A DNA stretch of 64,000 bases. It comes from Dentipellis sp. KUC8613 (taxonomy: Eukaryota > Basidiomycota > Agaricomycetes > Russulales > Hericiaceae). The stretch spans positions 62,001-126,000 of the forward strand of contig NSJX01000006.1 of the NCBI GenBank assembly GCA_002286715.1. The letters run 5' to 3'. The translations under genes were made by a program, and so were the position numbers. Shown one piece after another: positions 32,454 through 44,428 of this stretch (the first letter of the stretch is position 1; each line of letters begins with the position of its first letter). A model generated the notes under the pieces. The model searched no databases, was not told where the DNA came from, and was given only the letters and a program-made list of their open reading frames with translations.

Positions 32454-35395
32454 ACGCACCATGCGCACGCGCCCCAACGCCCGCATCCTACCCCGCCTCC
32501 GCCCACATCTCGCCGCACAAATGTCTCTGCTCTGCTGTTTACTCTACCCCGGTCCTCTCGTCGCACTCGCATCTACATCTCATCTACATCCATCCAGTCT
32601 CGCTCGTGTCCGTGTTTGTGTTTGTGTTCGTGTTTTATTCACCCCACCCCCTTCGTCTTGTTCCCCGCTACCTCCTCCTAGATGACCCGCGTACCCCTTT
32701 GCCTTCGTTGATGCTGCCCCAGTGTGGCGGTAGACAGGGCATATGCGGGTCATGGGGCGGTCTGCGGCTGTTGTTGTGCTGTTGCTGTTGCTGTTGTACT
32801 CGGAGCCCCTGCGGGGCGGGTGGAGTGGAGCTGGGACTGTGGGTGTGGGAGCGGTAGGGCGCGTTGCGTTGTCTAGGGTGTAAGTTGCAGCCTTCGTCGT
32901 ACATATATACCCCCTTCTTGGTTTCCCCGTCCCCGTCTCCTACCCCTCCCTCTCTTGCCCCGCCGCCTCTTCCTTTCTTCTTTCTTTCTTTCCCTTTCTC
33001 TTCTTTCCCTTCCCTTTCTTTCGGCTCCATCTCACCCTGTCCTTCGTGTACTTCCGCCCCAAACCAAACTCCAAACACCAAACCAAACACCTACTACTGT
33101 CCATGCCCCACCCCGGTTATGTACAGTACCAGAAACCACCATAACATAACATAACACTCCGCACCTCTGTATGCCCCCTCCCCCTCCCGCCGTCTCTGTT
33201 GTCCATACCGCTTCCCGTCTTCTCGTCTCTGTTTGTCTGTCTGTCGCCTCTGCTTGTCTGTCTGTCTGCCGTTCTTTATTCGTGTCTATATATCGGCTGT
33301 TTTTATGGATATGGATCGTTCTCATATGTCTGCCCGTCTGCCTCCCGTCTTTCGTCCTCCTAGCGCTCGTATTCACTACTCGTCTGCGGACCCTGAGGCC
33401 TGAAGCCTGCAGGGTTCCGCAGCCCGACCCCCGATGCCTGACACCGACAACTGATCCCTGCCACTCGCCAGCTCTGGTGATCCGCTGCCCGAGCGCTGAG
33501 GCTGTCAACGAGGCACCCGCGGCCGTATAGTACAGTGCTTACCCGCACACGCGCACGGGGGCCTGGGCGCTCGCACATGCACATATCCACGCAGGTCCGG
33601 TGTTTGTGTGCAGATCGGGTCTAGGCGAGCGCCAGCGCTGGCTGGCGGTGTACTACTACACTGCGCGGCCTGGCTGAGGTACGCATGCGCACTGGCAGGC
33701 GTGTCGATCGCGTGCATGCTGTATGACAAGCATGTCGGTGGCCAAGCTAGCTGGTGCTGTATGCTGTGGATACGACTCGTAAGGAGATCGCCGGGCGGTT
33801 GTGGTATGCAGAGCTTGGCTGATGCAGGGGATCGCTGGCTGTACTGCTACCGGTACCGGGTGTCGATGAGGTCAAGTGTCGGATCGAGTGGCGAACTTGA
33901 TGGCGGCGTATAGCTTGGATGTACATATATATGCAGGTGCAGTGTAAGTAGATCTAGTGAGATTAGGCAGTACGAAGTCGACGTCTAGATCCAAGTGAGC
34001 TAGCCTGGATTTAATTCAGAAGGCGAGATGCAGTTGGAGTTGGCGGAAAGCCGCTTGTCTTCAACGTATTGTCGCGGATGTCAACGCAGTTAGATGTTGA
34101 CGCATACATTATGTGGAAGTTTGTCAAGCAACGGATCCGATGGTGTTTACTCATCGCAGGGATGAACGAACTGCTGTCAAACGGATCACAGAGGACAGCG
34201 ACATTCTCACGGAAGTTTTTTTTTTCGCGAACCAGACGAAAGGGTGGCCCAAATTCCACGGCGTGCGAGCACCGTGGTCATTCGGTAATAAAGTGAAAGT
34301 GCGTAGCGGCCGTATGTATATGGTATGCGCACCTCCCCATGCGCCGACGTGGCGGTGCGCGTTCAACTTGAATGAATATTAAATAATCGTCTTTGAGCTG
34401 CCACGAAGCAGAAGCAGCTTTGTGGAATTGGTTATCCATGCTTTCGACTCGAATAATACGCTGGCCGAGATCACCGTGTTAGGCACTAGGTGGAAATGTA
34501 CATTAGGATCCAGATGAGTGATTCGGCTGATTGAAAAACCTACTGTCCGTTTCGTCCAGCACTGGAAGAGGAGCGCATGGGTAATTGAAATATGGCATCC
34601 ATCGTCTATGATGCAAGATGATTGAGCTTACACCGGGGCTGGAAAAAGCGGGCAGCAACAGAGTTGCTAGCACCCCAGCAGAGGAAATGCACATCATAGA
34701 TGTCGATGAAATAGGGTCTACGAGCTGAAATTGGGGAAGGGAATGCATGATGCCTGTATCAGGAACTAAGGATGGAAGCAACCTGGCCTGCGAAACAATC
34801 GTTAGCACCGCCAGACTACATATAGACAAGACGCAGGCGGCTACCTGGGTGGCGGAAGGGGGTGATGTCCGCCCGTTGAAGACATCGCGGATCCTCCGAT
34901 CGCTGGGCAGCTAGACATTTGGGCAACTGAAGGGTCGCTTTCGAATGCAGAGAAAGATCGTATCATCACCACAGTTCCGACAGCTCATGGGTGTGGAGTG
35001 ATGGTGCGCAGTCGTACGCTCGTCTTAGGATTGGGGATCGCTTAGACCAGACACTGAGAAGGCAATAATTCAAGCATGGAGATACCCATACTACAACGGA
35101 AGGCCTGCCGTTCTTTGGATTGCTATGCTGATGTTGTCAGTGCAGAGAGCGACGGATGAACGGAACAACGATGGGGCACCTCCCACCGCGGGTTGAGCAA
35201 CGACCACGCATGACACACCCAAGCTCAAGCACCGATCCACAAACACATGCAGATTGAAAACAGGTATGTAAGTGGGAGACACAAATTGCGATGTCGACTA
35301 TACTGTATGTGTAAAGCAAAGCTATAAAGAGAATTAGATCCACCGAAAAGCAAGAAAGAAGTATACTGCAGCTGTGTATACGTGTCGTCGCCGCG
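32454..35395. other. Largest gene-free stretch, simple-sequence rich
   Basis: No gene is supported over 2.9 kb. It contains a TGT/CTG-type simple repeat near 32767-32796, a homopyrimidine tract around 32930-33060, and GTCT microsatellite runs near 33224-33272. A minus-strand open stretch at 34503-34829 with potential splice sites was not assignable. Confidence 0.5.
33224..33272. repeat. GTCT-type microsatellite
   Basis: Two interrupted runs of the tetranucleotide GTCT (TGTC) occur in a pyrimidine-rich region. Confidence 0.6.
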
Positions 35396-38300
35396 CTAGC
35401 TGTCCCCGCCTTCAACCACAGCCACATTCCCATCCGCACCAGAGCTATCGCCTGTTGCCCGAGGCGTGAGGTCCGCATCGGCAGTGTCTACAGCCGTTTC
35501 TGTTGAGGGCTCGCTTGCTTTCGACTCTTCGCTGTCCTCCGCTACGGGTGTCAATGCGGCCGGAGCAGCAGGCTCCGCGACAGCTTCAGCGGGTGCCGAC
35601 TCCGGAGTGGACTTCTCGGTCTCGACCGGCGGGGGTTCCACCATCGCCTCAGGTTCTTCCACCAGCTCCGGTTCCTTTGGAGTCTCTTTAGCAGGTTCCG
35701 CCACAGGATCTTTCGCGGGTTCTGCCACAGGATCCTTCGCGGGTTCCGCTACAGGATCCTTCGCAGGGGTCGGGGGCGGCGGCGGCTCATCCACAGGCGC
35801 AGGCTCGTCGCGAATCTCCACCTGCTTGAAGCCCTTCTTCTCCGGGGGCGGCGGCGCTGGCTGCAAAGGCGGGACGACATTCGGCGTCACCGCGCCACTG
35901 CTCAGCAGGCTCACTGAGCTTCCGTTCGGGATGAACGTCGGGCCGCTGCCGTTCACGAGCGTAGCCGTCGAAGACGTGCCGTTGGGTCGCGGCGAATTTG
36001 GATTCGGGCTGGGGCTGGTCGGCGGGCCGGGTGACGGCGCGGGTGTCGGGAGGCTCTTCTCTGCGGTGCCCGCTGCGCGCCCGAGCATGCCCTTGATGCG
36101 CTCGTTCGCGAAGAGAGATGTGCGCTTCGTCGGCGTGGGCCGTGGTGACGGCAGAGGCGATGTCGGCTGACCGGGCGGGCCGACGCGTTTCTCGGAAACG
36201 ACAGTTTCGAGCATGCCCATGGGGGCAGTGACGTTTTTGAGCACTGAGAACTTGGCGTGGAGGTATTGGGCATCGGCGAGCAGACTGGGCGATTTCTCAG
36301 TTGGTTGGTCTACGAAGGTAGGTGTAGACGTACCGTTCTTTAGCTTCGGCGCTTGGTAGTTCAATGTTCGTGAATTCCTCCGACAGCCGGTGATTGATAG
36401 CCGCGAAGACTTGCGACATTACATACTGCAGGCACTCACATGAGCATCGTCGGCACCTTGTATGTCCACAGAACCCTCACCTCAACAACGGCACTCGAGA
36501 GATACCGCGAAAGCACCTTGTGTAGCGTCACAGTCTCCTTCACAAGCAGCTCCATGTAGCCGTTGATCCCGGGCTTCGGCGGAGGCGCGTCCCATCTCAC
36601 ACTCTGGAGCGTCTTGATGTGCGCTGCGAGACGGTCGCCCATGATCGCAATAAGCTTCGAATGAATTTCGTTCTGGTGCTCCTGGTAGTCTCGCTTGAGC
36701 TTGTCAAACTCCACCAGCATGACTGCCTGCTTCGGGTTCAGATGCCGCCGGAAAGTCTCGCGAATGTATGGGATGAGGGCGATCATGATGGAGAGAGACT
36801 GGGAAGCAAGCGCTGCACACGGATGGTTATTAGACCGTTCGGCATTCAGAGGAATAGAATGGCGAACATACCGAGATGCTTTGCGGTGATGTTCTTCAGC
36901 CCCGCACTTCGCATGGCTCCTGCACCAAGCACAACCTGGCACGTCCGCGAATTAAACGCCTTCAGGAACTCGATGATCCGGCTCATCGTGTCCGTCGTGA
37001 GCAAGCTCAGGTTGACGATCACCTTCAGGTAATCGGTGACAAGAATCAGCGCCTCCGACGTGGCAGACACGATGAAGTAGCTCCGATCTTCGATACGGAG
37101 ATGCTTCGTTGGAGATCCTGACTGGCCATTGGATTGTGGCCGGGGCGAGATGGGGCGTGGCGACGTTGGACGCGGCGAGACAGGCCGCAAGGAAGGTGAG
37201 CGTGGGGAGCCGGGCCGCGAGGAGGGCGACCCCGGAGGCATAAGGGTGGACTGCGTAGGAAGTGGTGAAGGAGGGGGAGCGGCAACGGGAGGCGGGACTT
37301 TGAGAATAAATTCGTGGGGATCGTGGACTGCGGCGTCGACGAGCAGGTTCGCGATGTGCTGGAGAGATGGAGAGACTTCAGCTTGTGACCATTGCTCGTC
37401 TTCGACAAGCTTGGCGGACTGAGAAATGCGAGATTGGTGGAAGGTTTGCAGGAACGACTTGGCCTGGGGTGATCTAGTTCAGCGTGCAATGCATGAGATG
37501 AACCGAAATGAAAGCATACCTGTCCGATGACGACACCGCGGAGGCCGACAATCATGCGTCTGCAGATGACCTCACAGCGCACAACGAAGCTCCAACTCTC
37601 ATTAAATAGCTCAACGAACTCCTGCAGCTCGAGCTTCGCGTGCTGCTCTGCTCTTGCGGACATGACTTTCGATGACAAGATGTTAGCTTGCTCCGCAGAC
37701 GAAGCGAGGACATCAAATAGCGTGTCTTGAACAGAAGCCATATCGGCAGAAGAGTTTGCGGATCTATGATGACATTTAGCAATGCTCTCGCAAAGTTTGT
37801 GAGACAATACGAACTGCATGCTGTTGAGGACGTCCGTCAATATGCTACTCGACGCTCGCAGGCCTTCGATGCAATTCAAGAAGCTCCTGTAGATCTCGCG
37901 CAGCAGGCTCATAAACTCTTGATGTCCCATGCCCCTGACGTGCGTGACCCAACTGCAATGTTCTAATTAGAGCGCATGTCAGGGTAAGCAACTGCGAATC
38001 CCTTACGGTTGTTCAAACCCCGGTTTTAAATCGCCATTCTCAGGTTCAAATGACGGTATGTGCTAGGGAAAGTCAGCCTTCAGGAAAAAGCAGCAGGCGG
38101 TAGCAGATTGTAGCACGTACTCGCTGGACCACGCCCTTCACCTCACTCAGCACCACCAGTCTCCACTCTGCCATTGCCTCTCGCACCGTCTTCGTCCTGA
38201 TCAGCCCTTGGACGAGTGGCCGCAGCCGATCGCGGAACATCGAGTTGATATCTGCGTCCGAACGACCTTCTGGCGCGCCGTATATCCTCTCCACCAGGTC

Positions 38301-39690
38301 TACCTTCAGCACACCAACGAGGTCCGTCGTCAGCGACGCCGCAATCTCAAGTGTCAGTGTCTGCAGCTGCCCGGGCAGGTTTGCGAACGCCTTGAGCGAG
38401 GACAAGGGTATCGAAGGCTGCGGTCTTCGTGAGACGGCCGTCGAGCTTGCGTTTGTGAAGTCAGCACTTGCGCCATCTGGCGGCTCCTCCGCGACAGACG
38501 GGAGCGGCGTGCGTGGTGGATGATCGGGCAACTCAGGCGGTTGCGTCTGCGAGCCGTCCCACATCGCATGGAGTTCTTCCACGACGCTCAACGCCTCTCC
38601 CCACTGGCCCGCGCCGACGAGGTTGCGCGCAACGCCTACGAGCTCTACGACCCCCACGACGACGCGTACGCCCTCGCGCACGCGCTCGAGTCGCGCCAGT
38701 CGCGCCTCGCGCCGCACCGCATTCAGCCCGCGCATCGCTACCTGCGTATCCACGGCCTGCAGCTGCCCACGGAGCGACTGGATGCGGGCAAGACACCGTG
38801 CCGACTCGGCCTGCAGATCTTGCAGGTTCGACAGCGCGGCAAAGAATGGGGTCGCCCGCTTCGCTATTTCCGAGACGAGGTGCTGCTCGAGTGTGTCGGC
38901 GTGGTGAGAGAGCTTCTCCAGCAAGGGAAGCGAGTGGGCGAGGGCGGACGGGTCTGCCTCTGTCGCTGTCATGGGTGATGCAGGATTGTAGACGGAGGAG
39001 GAAGAGGATGTCTCGGCGACGGCGTTAAAGGTTTTCGGGTCGCCGAGGTTGAATTTAGGGTCGAAGAATACTTGGGGTATGGATGAGAGCGGGGGGAGGG
39101 CCTTCGTCGGGCGTGGTGTGCGCGGGGTTTCGGGGACAAATTCGAAGTCGAGCGCAGGAGTGGCCGCCTGAGCGATTTGGGCAGCGCCAGCACGACCGAG
39201 CTCTGCGCTCTTCTGGAAACGGTCCCATTCGGGTTCGATGGCGCGGAGGTAGGCGTCAAAGTCCTTGCGGCGCACGCGAGGGAGGTCTGCCGGCGGTACA
39301 GAGGGAACGACAGAATGCGCCTTCGGAGGAGCAGACTTCTTGTGTGGGTTGTTCACAACGGTGGAGATTGCTGCGAATCATAAGTCCCGTTCATTTGATA
39401 GTATACACGAAAGACACACCATGAAACCCGTTCTTCGCACTGCTCCACTGCGAAGGCACTGCGTCCAACGCCAAGTTCGCAGACGATGCGGACGCGCCAT
39501 AGATATCAACCTTCGGTGTCACAGAAAAGTAATCACCTCTGCCCTCGGTGGTCTCTGAAACGCTGCCAGGCCCGGGGCGGCGCGAGTCCCAGTTAAATCT
39601 GTACGCCGCCTTGCCCTGCGCATTGGCAATGTCCGGAAGAGGGCCAACAGGGCTTGCGGGTCGCGAGTGTTCAGACGTATAATCGGACAT
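35396..39690 (-). CDS. VPS54: GARP complex subunit Vps54 with Pro/Ala/Glu-rich C-terminal extension
   Basis: Vps54 is a tethering subunit for endosome-to-Golgi retrograde vesicles. Exon 1 (from ATG 39690) encodes MSDYTSEHSRPASPVG. The large second exon covers the conserved N-terminal region (DFDAYLRAIEPEWDRF, VFFDPKFNLGDPKTFNAVA, LLEKLSHHADTLEQHLV). Later exons give GLRGVVIGQ-AKSFLQTFHQSRI, EDRSYFIVSATSEALILVTD, KNITAKHLALASQSLSIMIA and NPKQAVMLVEFDKLKRDYQE. The Vps54 domain ends around SAEAKERLLADAQYLHAKF, recovered with an acceptor at CGCCCAG. About 270 residues of low complexity follow, including three tandem KDPVAEPA units. A Pro/Ser-rich insert (SPRPTSPRPISPRP) lies mid-protein. It shares a divergent promoter with SAM35. 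Confidence 0.9.
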
Positions 39691-40001
39691 GGCGAGCTAG
39701 CGGGGTTGACGACGGAGACCCAGTGATGTATGGAATGCCGAAACCTATGCGCTGGAAGCAGTGATCTCCTAGGGTCGGTGTGGCATAGAAATCAGGACTC
39801 GGTGATACCGTTGTTTCGAAGGTCTTGAAAGCTTGACCAGGGAGTCTCTAAAGAGGGCCTCTCGTCGTCAGACACGACAGCGACGAGGCGGGGTCAGTGT
39901 GTTGTTGGAAGCGCGAATGGGCGCATTTCGCTGACGTAAGGCAATTGACGAGAGCGCGTGCCCCGAAATGGTAATCCCCCGCCTCCCGACTCCCGCCCTC
40001 C
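39691..40001. promoter_or_regulatory. Divergent promoter VPS54 / SAM35
   Basis: Start codons on opposite strands are 311 bp apart. No clear TATA box was seen. Confidence 0.45.
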
Positions 40002-41052
40002 ATGTCGTCCTCGACAGCGCCGACAGCGCCGACGCGTACCTCATACCTGCCTCCCGTTCCCAAACCCCTCGCAAAGTTCTTCTCTCTTTTTCCTCTGTAT
40101 ACATTCCCAGCCCAGCCGCCGCCTAACAAGCACTCGGTAACCGCGCCGACACTTTGGATCCATCCACCTCCTGGCTCTCAACATAGTCGGGAACTCCTTA
40201 GCTCCGATGTCGAATGCTTGAAGTGGCAGGCATATGTCGCTCTTCGTGGACTCCGTGATATCCAGGTCCGCTGGGACGTGCAGCCGGAGGGTGCGCTCGG
40301 CGGCCGCTTGCCCAATCTCCATACGCCGTCCTCACGCGCCCCGGATGGCGATGGCGAGCTTCTACCCTCTCACAATATACCTGCCTGGGTGGACGAACGC
40401 GTCGGCCTCTTGAATGACCTTGAGGGGTATAGAAATGTAGAAGCACGCGACGAAAGTCACGCGTGGGTCGCGCTCCTGGAGGGCGATGTGCATGCCGCTC
40501 TGGTGAGCCGTACATTTGCTCCATGCGCTCCTACGCTAATTTCTATTCTTGCTTAGGCTCTGTCCCAACCACCACCATCTTTCTTCTTCCAGACAATCCT
40601 CCAGCTCCCGACCGGACATGCAGCGCGTCCGATTGAAACCCTCCTCACCCCGCCTCCAGCACCCTTGTCTGGAATTTCCTCCCTTTTGCCCCCGTACGGT
40701 TCACACATACCCGTTGCCACCATCAAGGCGAAATACCGCGACGCAATTGCGTCCCTCAGTGAGCGGCTCGGCACCGAAAAATGGTTCTTGGGCTCTGAGT
40801 GCGTGCACTCGCGTCTACTCCGAATAACACTCCTGACAGGGGTCTGTGTCAATGTACAGAGGCCCCACTGCACTCGATGCACTCGCGTTCGCTTATATAC
40901 ACGCGCTTCTCCACGCACCGGACGACCTCCGTATCGAAGTCGCGCGTCGCGTGAACCTTGTTACTTGGGAGCACCGTGTCTACGAGCTTGTCCGCACGGC
41001 GTTCGTTCCACACGCGACTTCCACTGCAGTACATGTACCCAAACAGTCGTAG
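40002..41052 (+). CDS. SAM35: Mitochondrial outer-membrane sorting and assembly protein, metaxin/Sam35-like
   Basis: This is a component of the SAM/TOB machinery that inserts beta-barrel proteins into the mitochondrial outer membrane. Three exons are split by introns beginning at about 40503 and 40800. The N-terminus has PKPLAKFFSLFPLYTFPAQP, then a thioredoxin-like metaxin region (PTLWIHPP, SSDVECLKWQAYVALRGL, EGALGGRLPNLHTP). The middle has FFFQTILQLPTGHAARP and YRDAIASLSERLGTEKWFLG. The C-terminal GST-C-like part GPTALDALAFAYIHALLHA-PDDLR ends RVYELVRTAFVPHATSTAVH. The order fits fungal Sam35 more than Sam37, but separating the two paralogous groups needs alignment. No transmembrane anchor is visible. 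Confidence 0.78.
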
Positions 41053-41433
41053 AGAATTTGATCGCGCCTTACTTATCGCGAATCCATGGCGTTTCTCGTA
41101 TGTCGTTTCGTTGTCGCTTAACCCTGCGATATATTCAGTACCTCCTGGACCATCCACCGCATTCGGTAGCATAAGCTGACGATCAGACTGCGGCTGTGAA
41201 CCTGCAGCACCAAGGTTTGATACCAATCTCCAGAGTCAAGTGGACAACTGCAGGTGCACGACAGCAGATGCAAAGTGACATTGAACGGGGAGCACCGAGT
41301 CACGCGGTTGATAGCCTACTTTTCGAATTTCTGCAGGTCACTGTAATGTCACTGTCACCCCTTGTCGTGTGGCTATTGGCAATGGCATCGTCTTGTGAGG
41401 AAGACCAAAAAAAAGAGGCCTGAGATTGTATTA
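41053..41433. other. Intergenic, SAM35 3' flank
   Basis: No gene or RNA is seen apart from the tRNA that follows. Confidence 0.6.
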
Positions 41434-41507
41434 TGATTCGACCCGGGCTCGAACCGGGGACCTTCTGTGTGTTAGACAGATGCGATAACCAACTACGCCA
41501 TCGAACC
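41434..41507 (-). tRNA. tRNA-Val(AAC), second copy
   Basis: The minus-strand sequence is identical base for base to the tRNA-Val at 1656-1729: acceptor GGTTCGA/TCGAATC, anticodon loop CTAACAC, T arm CCCGG/CCGGG. A T-rich terminator-like run is expected on the minus strand just below 41434 (AAAAAAA on plus at 41407-41413). Confidence 0.95.
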
Positions 41508-42263
41508 GACGGTATTCTTTACGACTTTAACGCTGCGTGCACATCCTTCACGTATAGCTAAGCTGGTGGCACGAAGTCCAGAGGAGTACCCTAGACACTC
41601 ATTATATACTAAACAGATAATGAGTATCGACTGACGGAGTCCAATCTCGATGTGCCGCAATGCTCGAGGTGCGCGGAGCAGAAGAGCCCCTGCACGGGTG
41701 GTGGGAAACTGTGGGGTGGGGAGGTCTTGTCCCCGAAGGACCTGGCACCGGACAAGTCGGAGACGCCGACACAAAGTCAAATATCAAGAGATGTCGAGAA
41801 TTCCCGGTGGTGATTCCAGCGCCTATTATTTTGGTAGGGGGGAGGTCAAGCGCGTTTGCGGCAGCCAAACCGATCAGGAAACGGAGTAGCCACTGCGTCG
41901 ATCCGTGCCAGCAACATACGGATGCGTTGGACGACGCTTGTCTTATTATCTCATGTCCTGGTTCATAACACAAAGAAAGACGCAAGCCGCGGGCACCGAT
42001 AACAAAGAATCAAAGACAGTGCGCTGGATTAATCACAATGTGTCGTTCTACATGTATGCCTACAACTATCACAGTGTATCAATATAGCACAAACATAGGC
42101 ATGGGTGCGCGCAAACGCACCAACAGGAATAAATAAGTAACCTCCTCTAGATCTATCTGTCCATCACATTAGATCTACTTAAATATCATGCTCCTCAACA
42201 CGCCAGCATCGAAGGATTCCGTAGGGTACAGAACGTCATCCGCACTCCGCCGCGCCCTGGGTG
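41508..42263. other. Intergenic
   Basis: No supported gene. An open minus-strand frame at 41602-41985 has no recognisable domain. Confidence 0.5.
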
Positions 42264-43634
42264 TCATCGGGCGCTCCTGCTTGTGACGCGTCCATTCTGC
42301 GTCCTAGCACCGCTCGAGCGCCTCGAGTTGCCGTTCCCGTTCGTGACAGTGGTGCCATTCGTCCTGCTCCGCTTGGATGTAGGTGGCTTGTCAAAGCGCT
42401 TGCGCAGCGCGGAGATCATCTTTCCGAACCTGAATGGGAAGTGAGCTGAGACAGGGTCAGCCGGGGAGAGAGCGGGGAAGACGCACCAGAACCAGTTGAG
42501 GGACTGAAGAACGACGTTGCCGACGCCGTATGTGAAAGTGAAGAGTAACGGAATCTCATGGTACACCTCTCGGAGCGTCACGAAAAAGCGATAAGACTGT
42601 ATCGCGATATGACAGGTGGCGAGATGAGAGCATGGACCACAGCGTAAATAAAAGCCCGATAGTGAGGCGCCAAAATCCGGATTAGGATGTGCAGCGTGCG
42701 TACCATGAGCCCGCCATAAAGCAGTCGCACGCAAGCGAAGGTACTGAGGAGTGCGATTCCGTTGACAAGCTGCAGCGTGGTTCCAGTGCGTCCCATTTTA
42801 TCCAAGAACCTGGACAAGAGGTCAGATGGAGCATCGTCGGTGATATAATGTGTCATACCAGTGGATGTTGAGGAAAGGCGTGCTCCTAGAGATCCACCGA
42901 GGTGAGTACGTGTAAACGTCAAAGAGTGAAGGACTTACATTTCCCAGAGGAGGAAGCGAGCGCCGTAGTAGCCAAGGAAGGGACGCTGTAACAGCGTGAA
43001 CCAGTTAAGAAGGTGGACAATAGGCTATAGTATTGAAACATACGAATGCCAGCGTGTATATGCCTAGGCATGCCACACCTATAAAGTATCTTCATCAGCT
43101 TCACCACGGCACTCGCAAGGAGTCGAAGAAGCGCACCATGTACGATGAAGCCTGGATCTTCGTAGTGAACCAATGACTCCACAGTGTCCCACAGGAAGTA
43201 GCTGAGAGTGTCCGAAACGCGTCAAATGCTATTCAGAAAGCAGTCAGGAGACTTGGAGCGATGTACTCACCCTGCAGCAATAGCATAAAGCCCCCCAGCC
43301 TGAGCATCCCACGCGAACGCGCGGTCGGCATCGAGGGTAGGAATGTTGAGACAGCGCAACGCCAGCGGAACAGCGAGAAGTGCATGTGCCATAGACACAA
43401 TATGAGTCGCCCTTCACATTATGCATTGTCAGTCTGGCAAAAGTCGCCCAACCCGGGCAAGAACACGCACCACAGGTTACGCGTCCGAGCGCTCATCACT
43501 TTCCATTCCTGTCTCCCGACCATCTGCTGCGATATGATTGGGGCCGCGACATACTGCAATATGGTCCAGAGCGAGAAAGAGAGGAATATGGTGGGGAAAT
43601 ACGGGACTATGAGTGGTAGACGGATGTCGTCCAT
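42264..43634 (-). CDS. TLC-domain multi-pass membrane protein (TMEM56/TLCD4-like)
   Basis: This is an ER-type membrane protein of the TRAM-LAG1-CLN8 family, in which members act in lipid sensing or ceramide synthesis. It begins at ATG 43634 with the hydrophobic FPTIFLSFSLWTILQYVAAPI, then ARTRNLW, THIVSMAHALLAVPLALRCL, AGGLYAIAAGYFLWDTVESL, FIVHGALLRLLAS and FLGYYGARFLLWEMSTPFLN. A further segment is GIALLSTFACVRLLYGGLM, then LLFTFTYGVGNVVLQSLNWF, and a basic tail KMISALRKRF...RRSSGART. The HYEDP sequence and the His in FLNIHWFLD match TLC conserved positions. The tail is hydrophilic and Asn/Arg-rich. There are at least six introns. The substrate is not predictable. Confidence 0.8.
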
Positions 43635-44428
43635 GGTCGTAGCACAAGCATAAGCGGAGCCGCAGCACGCGGCCGCGCCGAACTTGAGTGAACCGCGACT
43701 TGCTGCGGAGCTTCAAGCCAAAGCTCAAGCTTCGATTGCATGCTTCATTTGAATCATTCCCTTCTATTCGGTTTATACTCCTGCTCACACGTTGTCTCCT
43801 TGCTCGGGGGCCATCTGTTGTTGTTTTCACAGGTTCTGAACTAACGATATCCTGCTCTCAGAGCTCACTGTCTAGACGAGGATAGCAGTCATGACGCGAC
43901 GACGGTACGCAAAATTTCCTTCGAGGGGGAGTCGGGGATGTTCTACGTGATCAGTGGACTTGGCGAATGGAACGTGGGTGAAGGGTTGTGCACGCTCGTG
44001 CATCGCATACTGGAACCACGACTTCCAAGAGCTCATATCGGTTGATGGACTTCCTTCGAGTCGATGTGACGGTGTGTCTCAGGCTTACCCTACATCGCGT
44101 GCATTGACTGTACTCTCATAGATACTTGCAAAACAGACTGCCGTGCTTGAACGACGACGCGAGGCATGCAAGTACGCGATTTCACCCGACGAACTAATTG
44201 CTGGAGAAGCATACATGCCACGTGCACTTGAAATCCTCGTGCTGCGCGCTCTCATGTCAATCGTGTCTAGCTTGCATCACGTTGGGCATCATGATATCCG
44301 CATCCCTAAGGTTGCACAACGTGCATGCATGCGATCCTTCCAGAAATAATCTACAGGACACAAACGCTAAGGCCAGACAAGAATGGAATCCGAACAAGCT
44401 GAAACCGATATAACTCAGCGAAACATAT
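43635..44428. other. Intergenic
   Basis: No gene could be assembled on either strand. A short plus-strand open stretch at 44143-44349 has no domain. It contains the promoter of the TLC gene at its left end. Confidence 0.45.

Noticed and set aside
31388..32857. 489-codon plus-strand open frame
   Set aside because: It reads through the leader, exon 1, the long intron and the 3' region of G-gamma copy 2 in one frame. Only the 31934-32095 part is coding.
33224..33272. CRISPR-like short repeats
   Set aside because: This is a tetranucleotide microsatellite with no unique spacers of constant length in a eukaryotic genome.
34503..34829. Minus-strand open frame with possible introns
   Set aside because: It ends in a stop and has AG/GT pairs, but no homology signal and no start could be found upstream.
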